Assembly: GCA_035499415.1 (NCBI GenBank)
Contig: DATJYV010000089.1
Coordinates: forward strand, 1-36,287
DNA length: 36,287 nucleotides
Source: DATJYV01 sp035499415
GTDB taxonomy: Bacteria; Bacteroidota; Ignavibacteria; UBA10030
Direction: 5' to 3'
Every line of letters begins with the position of its first letter. Position 1 is the stretch's first letter. A program made the position numbers and the translations under genes. Positions 1 through 6,355 of this stretch are shown here, piece by piece. The notes beneath the pieces were generated by a model, which did not search any database, was not told the origin of the DNA, and worked only from the letters and a program-made list of their open reading frames with translations.

Positions 1-961
1 GGGGCATGTTCAATATGTCCGCGAAGTTCTTGAGCGAGACTTCCGCCTCCCGGTAAATGTTGATGACGCTCCCCAGTTCCTGGAGCGGCCCGAAAATAAA
101 GAAGGAATAGATCCAGAGCGAGAAGAACTGCCCCATCGTTATTTCCTGCCTGAAGATGAGATACAACATCAGGCCGAGGATGCTTGTCCGGAGAGCGTTG
201 ACCGTTGTTCCCTGTATGAAGCTCAGGCTTCGAATGTACTTCACTTTCTTGAGCTCGAGTTTGAGAATCTTGCCGGTCGTTGAATTGAGACGGGCGATCT
301 CCTGCTGCGCGAGCCCGAGACTTTTCACCAGCTCGATGTTCCGGAGCGATTCGGTCGTTGAACCGGCGAGCGCGGTCGTTTCCGCGACAATGGTCTTCTG
401 AATCGTTTTCACTTTTTTGCTCAGGACGGAACTGAGCCACGCCAGCACCGGGATGGTCGAAAAATACACCGGCGCAATCAGCCAGTGCACGCTGACGGCA
501 TAGAACGTCACAAACACGACGCCGACGACTGTCGTGAAGAGGAGGTTGACGAAGACAGAGATCAGACGTTCGACGTCACTACGGACTTTCTGCAATTTCC
601 CGAGCGTCTCGCCGCTCCGCTGGTCTTCGAACACCTGGTAAGGAAGCTCCAGCGAGTGCCTCAGACCATCCTGATAAATCTGAGCGCCCAGCCGCTGCGT
701 AATGACGTTGATGAAGTAATCCTGAAAGTTCTTGGCAACGCGTGAAACAAACGCAACGCCCACCGCGGCTGCAAGGAGAAGACCCACGCCGCGGAAGAAT
801 CCCGATGAAGAAAACTTCTTGTACTGGGTTGCGTACTCATCGATGATGTGACGGAAGATGAGCGGGTCAAGGAGCGAAAAAATCTGATTGACAGCCGCGA
901 GAAAGAGCGCGAGCGCAACGAGATTCGAGTACTTCCGGAGATAGGAGAGAAGGATTTTCAC
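1..961 (-). CDS. ABC exporter, transmembrane half (partial, cut by window edge)
   Basis: The minus strand reads open from 961 to the window edge and encodes the first ~320 residues of a fused ABC exporter (MsbA/LmrA-type), which would use ATP to move lipids, drugs or peptides across the inner membrane. Only the transmembrane domain is inside the window; the nucleotide-binding domain would lie off the left edge. Family-typical pieces are the early helix after LLSYLRKY, DPLIFRHIIDEY, the coupling-helix stretch LELPYQVFEDQRSGETLGKL, and TTESLRNIELVKSLGLAQQE before the last helices. An in-frame TGA lies nine codons upstream of the GTG at 961, so this GTG is the best start (there is no ATG); no clear ribosome binding site is seen. 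It is the last gene of a minus-strand run, separated from htrA by 273 bases holding a repeat. Family is clear, substrate unknown. Confidence 0.88.
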   Translation of the reverse strand, partial: MKILLSYLRKYSNLVALALFLAAVNQIFSLLDPLIFRHIIDEYATQYKKFSSSGFFRGVGLLLAAAVGVAFVSRVAKNFQDYFINVITQRLGAQIYQDGLRHSLELPYQVFEDQRSGETLGKLQKVRSDVERLISVFVNLLFTTVVGVVFVTFYAVSVHWLIAPVYFSTIPVLAWLSSVLSKKVKTIQKTIVAETTALAGSTTESLRNIELVKSLGLAQQEIARLNSTTGKILKLELKKVKYIRSLSFIQGTTVNALRTSILGLMLYLIFRQEITMGQFFSLWIYSFFIFGPLQELGSVINIYREAEVSLKNFADILNMP

Positions 962-991
962 TTTAATGCGAAGAAGTTGCGAATGTCAGAA

Positions 992-1111
992 TGTCATCGC
1001 GCAAATGTCTCGCGAACGCTCCTCGGCGAGGAAGCCGGACGTCGGGAGATCGTGGGCCGGAGTCATCCGATTGCTTCGTCCTGCCGCCAACCTGCGGGAC
1101 TCGCCATGACA
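992..1111. repeat. MITE-like palindromic intergenic repeat (degenerate copy)
   Basis: The ends are inverted: TGTCATCGCG at 992-1001 against CGCCATGACA at 1102-1111 (one mismatch). On the minus strand the interior has the pattern TGTCATGGCGAG...GACGAAGCAATC, and a second partial palindrome includes CTCGGCGAGG. This resembles the dispersed GTCATTGCGAG...GAAGCAATC intergenic palindromes known from many bacterial genomes, which give spurious CHCEERSDEAI-like translations. It fills most of the gap between the ABC exporter and htrA. ORFs read through it are treated as spurious. Confidence 0.5.
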
Positions 1112-1170
1112 CTGGACCCGGGTTCGATGAACTGCATAAAGGCCAAGATACGCGAAATCACCCAATAAGA

Positions 1171-1188
1171 AAAACCGCAAGAGGTTTT
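1171..1188 (-). terminator. Possible intrinsic terminator of the htrA operon
   Basis: Read on the minus strand: AAAACC, a 6-base loop, GGTTTT, then TCTTATT. The stem has only 6 bp, but it sits 46 bases past the htrA stop codon, in the right orientation to end the reductase-membrane protein-htrA run. Confidence 0.45.
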
Positions 1189-1234
1189 ATCCAATTCCCT
1201 CTCACGGTTTTCTCCGAACAGCGGGGATTCGCTT

Positions 1235-2275
1235 CTAGCGGGCGATCAGCTCTTCGGGTACGATTGAGATGGAGATCTTCTTTTCGAGCCGAAGAACCGA
1301 AACAACCACTTCTTTGCCGATAAATTCGCTCGACAAGTATTTGTGAAGGTCGTCGATGCTCTCTACCCGGGCGCCGTTCATCTCGATGATCACATCACCG
1401 GTCCTGAGACCGGCACGGGCGGATGGACCTTGCAGCTCGATCCCGGCAACGGCCACGCCGCGACTTCCGGGGATCCCGTGCGCACGGAGCGCCTGACGGG
1501 AAACTTCAATCACCTGGCCGCTGATTCCCAGGAATGCCCGTGATATCTTCCCCTCTTTCATTAAATGCCCCGCGATCAGTTTTGCCGTGTTGATCGGAAT
1601 GGAAAAGCAAATGCCCTGCGCCCATGGGATCGCTGCGGTGTTGATGCCGATGACCTCTCCGCGCGAATTGACGAGCGGTCCGCCGGAATTTCCCGGATTG
1701 AGCGCTGCGTCGGTCTGGATCACGTTGTCGATCAACCGGCCCCCTGCGCCGCGCAATGACCTGCCGAGCGCGCTCACAACGCCGGCGGTCACGGTTGCCT
1801 GAAAGCCGAGCGGATTGCCGAGCGCGATCACGAGCTGGCCGATGTGAATCGCCTGCGAGTCGCCAAGCTCCGCCGTCGGTAAATCGTGCGCATCCACCCG
1901 GACCACTGCGAGGTCCGTAAACGGATCGTCGCCGATCAGCTGCGCGGACAATTCCCTCCCGTCCGCAAGGACGACGGTGATCGACGCGGCGTTGTGGATG
2001 ACATGGCTGTTCGTCAACACGAAGCCGTCGGGCGTGAAGATCACACCGGAGCCGCTCCCTGTCACCTGCTCCTCATCGTGCCATCGGCCGCGGCGGTAGC
2101 CCTTGCGCCGGTGGTGGCTCACGTCGATCTTGACGACCGCGGAAGAAACTTTTTCGACAACCTTGACCACGGCCTGCGAATATGAATCGAGGAGTGCAAG
2201 GTCGCCGTTGTCGCGATGCTCGGGCTCCCGGCTCTGCGGGCTGAGCGTGCTGGATAGCGGAATAACATTCACCAT
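1235..2275 (-). CDS. HtrA/Deg-type serine protease with one PDZ domain, no signal peptide
   Basis: A 346-aa trypsin-fold protease plus C-terminal PDZ domain, the HtrA (DegP/DegS/HhoA) layout. The catalytic triad is visible: His91 in LTNSHVIHN, Asp121 in FTDLAVVRVD, Ser197 in NPGNSGGPL. The PDZ domain spans about 255-340 (SRGVAVAGIELQGPSARAGL, GDVIIEMNG). The start at 2275 has GGAGGG eight bases upstream; the frame is open 20 codons further but without a better site. The first ~30 residues are polar with no hydrophobic stretch, so no signal peptide or membrane anchor is seen, which is unusual for a family that normally acts in the periplasm. It lies 34 bases after a small membrane-protein gene and probably shares its transcript. 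Proteolysis of misfolded proteins is the family role; the cellular location here is open. Confidence 0.93.
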   Translation of the reverse strand: MVNVIPLSSTLSPQSREPEHRDNGDLALLDSYSQAVVKVVEKVSSAVVKIDVSHHRRKGYRRGRWHDEEQVTGSGSGVIFTPDGFVLTNSHVIHNAASITVVLADGRELSAQLIGDDPFTDLAVVRVDAHDLPTAELGDSQAIHIGQLVIALGNPLGFQATVTAGVVSALGRSLRGAGGRLIDNVIQTDAALNPGNSGGPLVNSRGEVIGINTAAIPWAQGICFSIPINTAKLIAGHLMKEGKISRAFLGISGQVIEVSRQALRAHGIPGSRGVAVAGIELQGPSARAGLRTGDVIIEMNGARVESIDDLHKYLSSEFIGKEVVVSVLRLEKKISISIVPEELIAR

Positions 2276-2309
2276 ATGAATCTCCCTCCGGGTTTGATTG
2301 TTGAGAAAC

Positions 2310-2657
2310 CTACTTTTGCAGGTAAGCCCCTGCAAGAAACAGGATCAAGACTGCGTTAAGAAAAATCGTCACAAACGATTTCAGAAAGGGAAAAATCAGT
2401 CCGCAATAGACGAGCAGGCTGAGTGTCGCAATTCCCGAGACTGCAAACGCCCACGGAGCGCCGGACCGCAGGCCGACCCAGGCGGTCATTTGCATGAGTC
2501 CGCACGTTATGAGTATGTGTCCGTCCAGCAGAAGGCGAAGAAAGTCCCGGTCATAGGGACCTTCATGCTTGACGATAACGGCGCTTTCGTGAAGAACCCC
2601 GTTCACGGCGCACCATCCGCCCACGACCAGACTCACCCATGGTGTATTTGCGAACAC
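2310..2657 (-). CDS. Small multi-pass membrane protein of unknown function
   Basis: A 115-aa protein, nearly all hydrophobic, with about four predicted membrane helices: VSLVVGGWCAVNG near the N-terminus, LLLDGHILITCGLMQM, AVSGIATLSLLVYCGL, and a last one through FLNAVLILFLAGAYL. The GTG at 2657 is the only reasonable start, since the upstream gene's TGA is in frame a few codons before it. It begins 18 bases after the reductase-like gene and ends 34 bases before htrA, so the three look co-transcribed. No motif was recognised; no function is proposed. Confidence 0.72.
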   Translation of the reverse strand: MFANTPWVSLVVGGWCAVNGVLHESAVIVKHEGPYDRDFLRLLLDGHILITCGLMQMTAWVGLRSGAPWAFAVSGIATLSLLVYCGLIFPFLKSFVTIFLNAVLILFLAGAYLQK

Positions 2658-2675
2658 GATGACTGTTTGTCGGCG

Positions 2676-3323
2676 TCAGGGGCGAACGATTTTGAAATTG
2701 AACATCGGCGACTGAAACTTCCCGTATAACCTGACCCAGATTGGAAGAAGCATCTCGGTCGCCCGGGCATTCGTGATATCGCCGAGGTCGATGATCGATT
2801 TCCATCCGAACTTTTTGAGCATTTCTTCGGCCTTCGACTTCGCACCCGCATCATTTCCGCAGATGAATACGTCGTGCTCTCCCGGGACCAGCCCGGGATT
2901 GACCATCATGGCACAATTGACGGTGTTGAGCGTCTTCACCACCTTCGCATCCGGATACGCGCGCTGGATCTGTTCTCCCAGTGAATCGGTATTACAGACA
3001 GTGAGAGAGGGGGGCATCCCTTTGGAGAAGTCGAGCGGGTTCGAGATATCGATCACGACCTTGCCGCGAAGATTTCCTGCGCCCGCCTGCTTCAGCGCGT
3101 CCAATGCTCCCATGCCGTTCGTGCAATTGAAAATCATCTCACCGAACGCCGCCGCATCGGCAAACGTTCCCTGCGACGCGTTCGGGCCGCTTGCTTTCAC
3201 CCACGCGGCCCCCTTTTCGTTCGTCGCCGACCTCGAGCCCATCTTCACCGTATGGCCCATTTGGAACAACTTTGTGGCGATCGCATTTCCAACCATTCCC
3301 GTGCCAAGCACGCCGATTTTCAT
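2676..3323 (-). CDS. NADP/F420-dependent oxidoreductase-like protein (Rossmann fold)
   Basis: A 215-aa protein with an N-terminal dinucleotide-binding motif, MKIGVLGTGMVGNAIA (G7-x-G9-xx-G12), followed by features of the F420-dependent NADP reductase family (NADP_oxidoreductase_F420): GKVVIDISNPLDF, KVVKTLNTVNCAMMVNP and VFICGNDAGAKSKAEEML. Such proteins pass hydride between NADP(H) and F420 or another acceptor; members in organisms without F420 act on unknown substrates, so the acceptor is uncertain. The start at 3323 is fixed by AAAGGAGAG just upstream. It heads the run reductase-membrane protein-htrA and is separated from the sigma-factor pair by a strong hairpin. Confidence 0.85.
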   Translation of the reverse strand: MKIGVLGTGMVGNAIATKLFQMGHTVKMGSRSATNEKGAAWVKASGPNASQGTFADAAAFGEMIFNCTNGMGALDALKQAGAGNLRGKVVIDISNPLDFSKGMPPSLTVCNTDSLGEQIQRAYPDAKVVKTLNTVNCAMMVNPGLVPGEHDVFICGNDAGAKSKAEEMLKKFGWKSIIDLGDITNARATEMLLPIWVRLYGKFQSPMFNFKIVRP

Positions 3324-3361
3324 ATTCTCTCCTTTCGCAGGACACGCTGCAGGAAAATAAC

Positions 3362-3399
3362 GACGTCCGCCCTTTCGTGGTCGCAAAGGGTCGGACGTC
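3362..3399 (-). terminator. Strong hairpin, likely terminator of the ECF sigma operon
   Basis: The 8-base arms GACGTCCG (3362-3369) and CGGACGTC (3392-3399) are perfect complements, with an inner CCTTT/AAAGG continuation and a small bulge. On the minus strand the stem is followed by GTTATTTTCC. It lies 12 bases past the stop of the 3411-3773 gene and before the reductase gene, so it most likely ends the sigma-factor transcript. Confidence 0.6.
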
Positions 3400-3410
3400 T
3401 CGCGAATTCG

Positions 3411-3773
3411 TTACGCTTTGGCGGCGGCTTTTTGTTCCGGCGTTTCGTCGGGATAGGAGCCGCACCGGCGTTTCCACTCCTCGCGAAATTTCTCGCGTTC
3501 CTCCGGCGTCATCGCCGCGAGTTTCTCCTCGAAGCGTCGCCGCCAACGGTCGTGCTTCCACCCGTTGCCGTAACGCCACCTGCCCCAGCCGCGCAGGAGA
3601 ATGTGGGAGAGGATGAGCAAGCCCACGCCCTGCCAGAAAGTGATCGTCGACCCGTGGAAGATATCGGGGACGAGTGCATTCCACAGCAGCATCGTCACGA
3701 AGCCGAGGACGGCGACCGCGACGACCGCGAAGAGCAGGAATTTTGCGCCTCGCATAAACCACCAGGATTTCAT
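3411..3773 (-). CDS. Small two-helix membrane protein co-transcribed with ECF sigma factor
   Basis: A 120-aa protein with two hydrophobic helices (about 10-32 and 44-62) followed by a strongly charged cytoplasmic-looking tail rich in Arg, Lys and Glu (RWRRRFEEKLAAMTPEER). Start 3773 has AGGAGG, which overlaps the end of the upstream sigma-factor gene; only nine bases separate the two, so translation is probably coupled. The position is where an anti-sigma factor often sits, but no zinc-binding HxxxCxxC motif or FecR-like domain is visible. It may be a regulator or a target of the sigma factor; function unknown. Confidence 0.75.
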   Translation of the reverse strand: MKSWWFMRGAKFLLFAVVAVAVLGFVTMLLWNALVPDIFHGSTITFWQGVGLLILSHILLRGWGRWRYGNGWKHDRWRRRFEEKLAAMTPEEREKFREEWKRRCGSYPDETPEQKAAAKA

Positions 3774-3782
3774 AGTTTCCTC

Positions 3783-4349
3783 CTATACATTTCGTATTTC
3801 ATCGTAGAGTTCCTGTAACCGTTCCCGCAAAAACAGAACGGCATATCGTTTTCTTGAGAGAAGGGTGTTTACCGGTTCACCCGTCATCTCCGCAATTTCC
3901 TTGAAGCTTTTTCCCTGCAGTTCGTGCATGACGAAAACAAATCGCTGTTCTTCCGGAAGCTCGTCGAGCGCATCGCTCAACTCGGTCCATACAAGAGAAC
4001 GCGCGTACACTTCATCGGGGTTCTGTTTTGGGTCATAGAGTATGTCCGCCAGGTTGAGCGGTTCGTCCGGATTTTCCGCGCTGATCGGCAGCGGCTCGGG
4101 TCTTTTTTTCCGGTACCAATCGATGATCTTGTTGCGCGCCACGGTGAAGAGCCAGGACGTCAGCTGTTCGATCGGCTCGGTGACGCTGTAGCTGGTCACG
4201 AGCTGGTAGAACACATCCTGCAGAATATCCTCCGCGTCCGCGACATTGCCGACCCGGCGCTTGATGAAATCGCCGAGCCGCTTGCGCTCTTTCTTCACTG
4301 TCTGAGCGATCGATGCGTTTCGCTCGTCAAATGTCAATACTGATTCCAA
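3783..4349 (-). CDS. ECF-type RNA polymerase sigma factor
   Basis: A ~188-aa sigma-70 family protein with only regions 2 and 4, as in ECF sigma factors, which redirect RNA polymerase to stress or envelope genes. Region 2 spans about 25-90: DAEDILQDVFYQLV (core binding) and SWLFTVARNKIIDWYRKKR (-10 recognition). Region 4 spans about 125-180: LDELPEEQRFVFVMHELQGK, FKEIAEMTGEPVNTLLSRKR (-35 helix-turn-helix). There is no ATG start. TTG at 4349 gives this length; a second TTG at 4337 has GGAA at better spacing and may be the true start. It forms a tight pair with the downstream small membrane protein. No anti-sigma gene is recognisable beside it. Confidence 0.9.
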   Translation of the reverse strand: MESVLTFDERNASIAQTVKKERKRLGDFIKRRVGNVADAEDILQDVFYQLVTSYSVTEPIEQLTSWLFTVARNKIIDWYRKKRPEPLPISAENPDEPLNLADILYDPKQNPDEVYARSLVWTELSDALDELPEEQRFVFVMHELQGKSFKEIAEMTGEPVNTLLSRKRYAVLFLRERLQELYDEIRNV

Positions 4350-4525
4350 AGGGACTGTGTGCTGTTAGAAAGGATAGACGAAACCCCTTGCGGAATATTG
4401 TATCACTCCGGATAAGCCGTATGACGCCCCGAGGGAACGACCCCGGCCACCCCGGGTTTACTCAACAATATCCGGGTCGGAATTGTTTCAATGGAACGTT
4501 GGAGCCGCGGTGAGACCGGCGGGCG

Positions 4526-4972
4526 CTACTCCTTCACCCCGCCCGTCCGGGCTGCGTTGAGGAACGCGTCGGACACGAATTCCGCCGCATTGTTGAGGAA
4601 CGTCTCCGGAATTCCCTTCTTGAAATTCTCGAATGGAAACGGCGGCCCGGCGGCTGAAATCGTCGCGTTGGGGTTGATGACGATCGCCCGGTTCGCGCCG
4701 CCGCATTTCAGCGTCACGCTTGCCTTGACAGTGGGAAAGGTCGCCTCGACGACGGGGTCAACCTGGATGGGTACGCCGAGGATCTTCATCGCTTCATGGT
4801 TTTCAAATTGCGCGTCGATGTTTTGCGTTTTGAGAAACGCCAGATTTTCTGCCACGAGTTTTCGAGTGATGGACGCTACCTCGGTCGCGATGGTCTTCAT
4901 CTTGTCCCGCTCCGCGGTAAATTTTGCCCAGTCTTTCACGGCGTTCATCAGCAGGGCTTTCGGGTCTGCCAT
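4526..4972 (-). CDS. Conserved-looking hypothetical protein, 148 aa
   Basis: A soluble 148-aa protein with no signal peptide or membrane segment. The N-terminal half is helical and charged (ALLMNAVKDWAKFTAERDKMK, then a heptad-like stretch to about residue 60). The C-terminal half looks like beta-strands (VVEATFPTVKASVTLKCGG, ANRAIVINPNATI) followed by FENFKKGIPETFLNN. The start at 4972 is supported by AGGAG eight bases upstream; a longer open frame to 5098 lacks a site. It is the first minus-strand gene left of the tRNA-Pro locus and has no operon partner. No family was recognised. Confidence 0.7.
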   Translation of the reverse strand: MADPKALLMNAVKDWAKFTAERDKMKTIATEVASITRKLVAENLAFLKTQNIDAQFENHEAMKILGVPIQVDPVVEATFPTVKASVTLKCGGANRAIVINPNATISAAGPPFPFENFKKGIPETFLNNAAEFVSDAFLNAARTGGVKE

Positions 4973-5160
4973 AAGGTTATCTCCTGGAATAAGACTTCTT
5001 TCGGACAGGCGTTGCGTTCCGCCTACGCCTCGTCTGAATTCATCATTCTGACCGGATGAAATATAGTCGATGAGATTCCAATTGGCAAATGACGACATTC
5101 ATCCACAAAACGCTGTCGAATTGCTTTCAGGGCGCTCGATGCGTATATTTTGAGTGAACC

Positions 5161-5472
5161 GTGAGAGCGGAGGGCAAAGCAAGAACCCCCGAGGTAAAGC
5201 TGTTCGAAGACATGTCGACCCCTCTTTATTATATTATTCCCGATTTGACTGTCCGGCCGTTCCTTGCGGAGGGATTCAGTGCGTTCATGGATTCGGATAA
5301 AGGAACAACCTTCGTCCCCTGCTGGAGAAACGAGGATAAAGCGCTTTCTTTTCTCCGTTCGAGGATCCGAAAGGACGTGCAATACGGAGTTGTTTCTTCC
5401 ACCATCGAGCTGTTGCAGCAGAAAATGCAGGAAAAACTGGGGATGCTGATTGAGATTCGATTTATGGATTGA
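5161..5472 (+). CDS. Hypothetical protein, about 86-103 aa
   Basis: A plus-strand frame with protein-like composition: MSTPLYYIIPDLTVRPFL, then FVPCWRNEDKALSFLRSR and a C-terminal helix TIELLQQKMQEKLGMLIEI. GTG at 5161 gives 103 aa; ATG at 5212 gives 86 aa and begins where the sequence becomes protein-like, but neither has a convincing ribosome binding site. The opposite strand is also open here (5023-5496) but its translation is low-complexity and less convincing. It lies immediately upstream of the tRNA-Pro repeat locus. No family recognised. Confidence 0.45.
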   Translation: MRAEGKARTPEVKLFEDMSTPLYYIIPDLTVRPFLAEGFSAFMDSDKGTTFVPCWRNEDKALSFLRSRIRKDVQYGVVSSTIELLQQKMQEKLGMLIEIRFMD

Positions 5473-5513
5473 GGAGGGCGCGCCAGTCAAGTCCAAGGGG
5501 GCATCAAGTAATC

Positions 5514-5644
5514 CGGAACGTAGTCCCGTCTAGAAACATGACGGGATAGACTCCGCCCGGTAGCGCACTTGTCACGAAGTGATCCCCGCCTGCCATCTTG
5601 ATACAATGGAGGCGGGCAGGCCTTCGGGACTTGGGGTGCAAGGG
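5514..5644 (+). pseudogene. Broken tRNA-Pro copy with two hairpin inserts, 5' part only
   Basis: Matches the intact tRNA-Pro at 5891-5964 in three blocks: CGGAACGTAG (5514-5523), GCCCGGTAGCGCACTTG (5555-5571) and CTTGGGGTGCAAGGG (5630-5644). Insert A (5524-5554) replaces four bases of the D-arm and holds the perfect hairpin TCCCGTC/GACGGGA (5524-5530, 5540-5546). Insert B (5572-5629) splits the anticodon stem and holds CCCGCCT/AGGCGGG with an inner CCAT/ATGG pairing. The variable loop, T-arm and 3' acceptor strand are missing; the match stops 11 bases before the GIY-YIG start codon. Confidence 0.8.
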
Positions 5645-5655
5645 CCAGGGGGATA

Positions 5656-5913
5656 ATGTATCACGTATATGTCCTTCGCAGTAGAGTCAACGGAAAATAT
5701 TATGTCGGGCAGACTTCAAACCTTGAAACAAGAATCAAGAAGCATAATTGGGGCGAATCGCGGTCGACGAAGTCAGGTCGGCCTTGGGAGCTGGTGTACA
5801 GCGAGTCGTTCCACACAAGAACTGAAGCGATACGGCAAGAGCGATTCCTGAAGTCGCCTGCAGGTTGGAAGACTCTTTCAAAGATCAAATCGGAACGTAG
5901 CGCAGCCCGGTAG
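5656..5913 (+). CDS. GIY-YIG nuclease domain protein, running into the tRNA-Pro gene
   Basis: An 85-aa single-domain GIY-YIG endonuclease of the UPF0213/YhbQ-like type: YHVYVL at 2-7, YYVGQTS at 15-21, catalytic Arg26 in LETRIKKH, a Glu near 57-62 in TEAIRQERFLK. Such proteins cut DNA with one metal ion; stand-alone members are poorly understood and some are linked to homing elements. The site GGGGG lies 3-7 bases before the ATG. The last seven or so codons (SERSAAR) are the 5' acceptor and D-arm of tRNA-Pro, and the stop TAG falls inside the tRNA D-loop/stem at 5911-5913. Upstream it abuts a broken 5' tRNA-Pro copy. The gene therefore sits between two tRNA-Pro repeats like the cargo of a small tRNA-targeting element. 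Confidence 0.88.
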   Translation: MYHVYVLRSRVNGKYYVGQTSNLETRIKKHNWGESRSTKSGRPWELVYSESFHTRTEAIRQERFLKSPAGWKTLSKIKSERSAAR

Positions 5914-5964
5914 CGCACTTGCTTGGGGTGCAAGGGGTCGCGGGTTCAAATCCCGCCGTTCCGA
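5891..5964 (+). tRNA. tRNA-Pro, anticodon GGG
   Basis: A full cloverleaf: acceptor CGGAACG (5891-5897) with CGTTCCG (5957-5963); D-stem GCGC/GCGC around AGCCCGGTA; anticodon stem CTTGC/GCAAG around TTGGGGT (anticodon GGG at 5925-5927); variable loop GGGTC; T-stem GCGGG/CCCGC around TTCAAAT; discriminator A at 5964. All stems are perfect. The 3' CCA is not encoded directly (the next bases are CGACCA), so it must be added. The GIY-YIG reading frame ends inside this gene. Confidence 0.97.
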
Positions 5965-6009
5965 CGACCAAATGCGGAATGGGGAATAGGGAGTGCGGAA
6001 TGAGTTCCG
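5948..6009 (+). repeat. 62-bp direct repeat, copy 1 (tRNA-Pro 3' end plus flank)
   Basis: This segment recurs at 6201-6262 with a single difference (tgaGttccg against tgaAttccg). It covers the last 17 bases of tRNA-Pro and 45 bases of downstream flank, including the purine-rich run GCGGAATGGGGAATAGGGAG. Confidence 0.9.
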
Positions 6010-6028
6010 GATTCAACTTTCCGCATTC

Positions 6029-6217
6029 CGAAATGCTCCTGGGGCCCGTCCAAAACCAGACGGAGTCCGCAAAACGGCGTTCGCTCACACAAGACGTTCG
6101 CGAGCCGTTTTGGGACTTGGGGTGTAGGGGGTCGCGTTTGGGTTCTCAGCCGACTTGTCCGCAGGTTTTTTTGGCGGAAGGCTGATCCGCCTCTGGCGGA
6201 AAATCCCGCCGTTCCGA
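6029..6217 (+). pseudogene. Degenerate tRNA-Pro copy with three hairpin inserts
   Basis: Clear matches to tRNA-Pro are CTTGGGGTG (6116-6124) with GGGGTCGCG close by, and AAATCCCGCCGTTCCGA (6201-6217). The 5' half is only weakly similar (CGAAATG...GGGGCCCG). Hairpins: CCGTC/GACGG (6046-6050, 6059-6063), CAAAACGGC/GCCGTTTTG (6070-6078, 6104-6112), and in the T-loop TCAGCC/GGCTGA (6146-6151, 6180-6185) followed by TCCGCC/GGCGGA (6186-6191, 6195-6200). The insert sites match those of the copy at 5514-5644 in the D-arm and before CTTGGGG. It cannot fold as a normal tRNA. Confidence 0.65.
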
Positions 6218-6262
6218 CGACCAAATGCGGAATGGGGAATAGGGAGTGCGGAATGAATTCCG
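6201..6262 (+). repeat. 62-bp direct repeat, copy 2
   Basis: Second copy of the 5948-6009 segment, offset 253 bases, one mismatch. With the first copy it brackets the hairpin-rich degenerate tRNA. Confidence 0.9.
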
Positions 6263-6355
6263 ACGGCGACATCCGGCGGTCTGAAAATTCGCAGGAAGCT
6301 CGATTCTGAGCGCATCCACGGAACTCGAAATCATAGACGAACGTTAGAGCAAATA

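Larger units (their letters stand above)
5514..5964 (+). mobile_element. Putative GIY-YIG mini-element flanked by tRNA-Pro repeats
   Basis: Order: 5' part of tRNA-Pro (broken by two hairpin inserts), 11 bases, GIY-YIG ORF, complete tRNA-Pro. This is what an element would leave if it entered the tRNA near the variable loop and restored a whole tRNA behind itself, with the front copy decaying afterwards. The repeats and overlap are seen directly; mobility is inferred. No integrase or recombinase is present. Confidence 0.5.

Noticed and set aside
5023..5496. Minus-strand 157-aa frame across the small hypothetical gene
   Set aside because: It overlaps the start of the 4526-4972 gene region and the plus-strand frame that looks more protein-like; composition seems non-coding.
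5919..6315. Several frames on both strands across the tRNA-Pro repeats
   Set aside because: They translate tRNA and palindromic repeat sequence; nearly identical peptides recur because the 62-bp repeat does.
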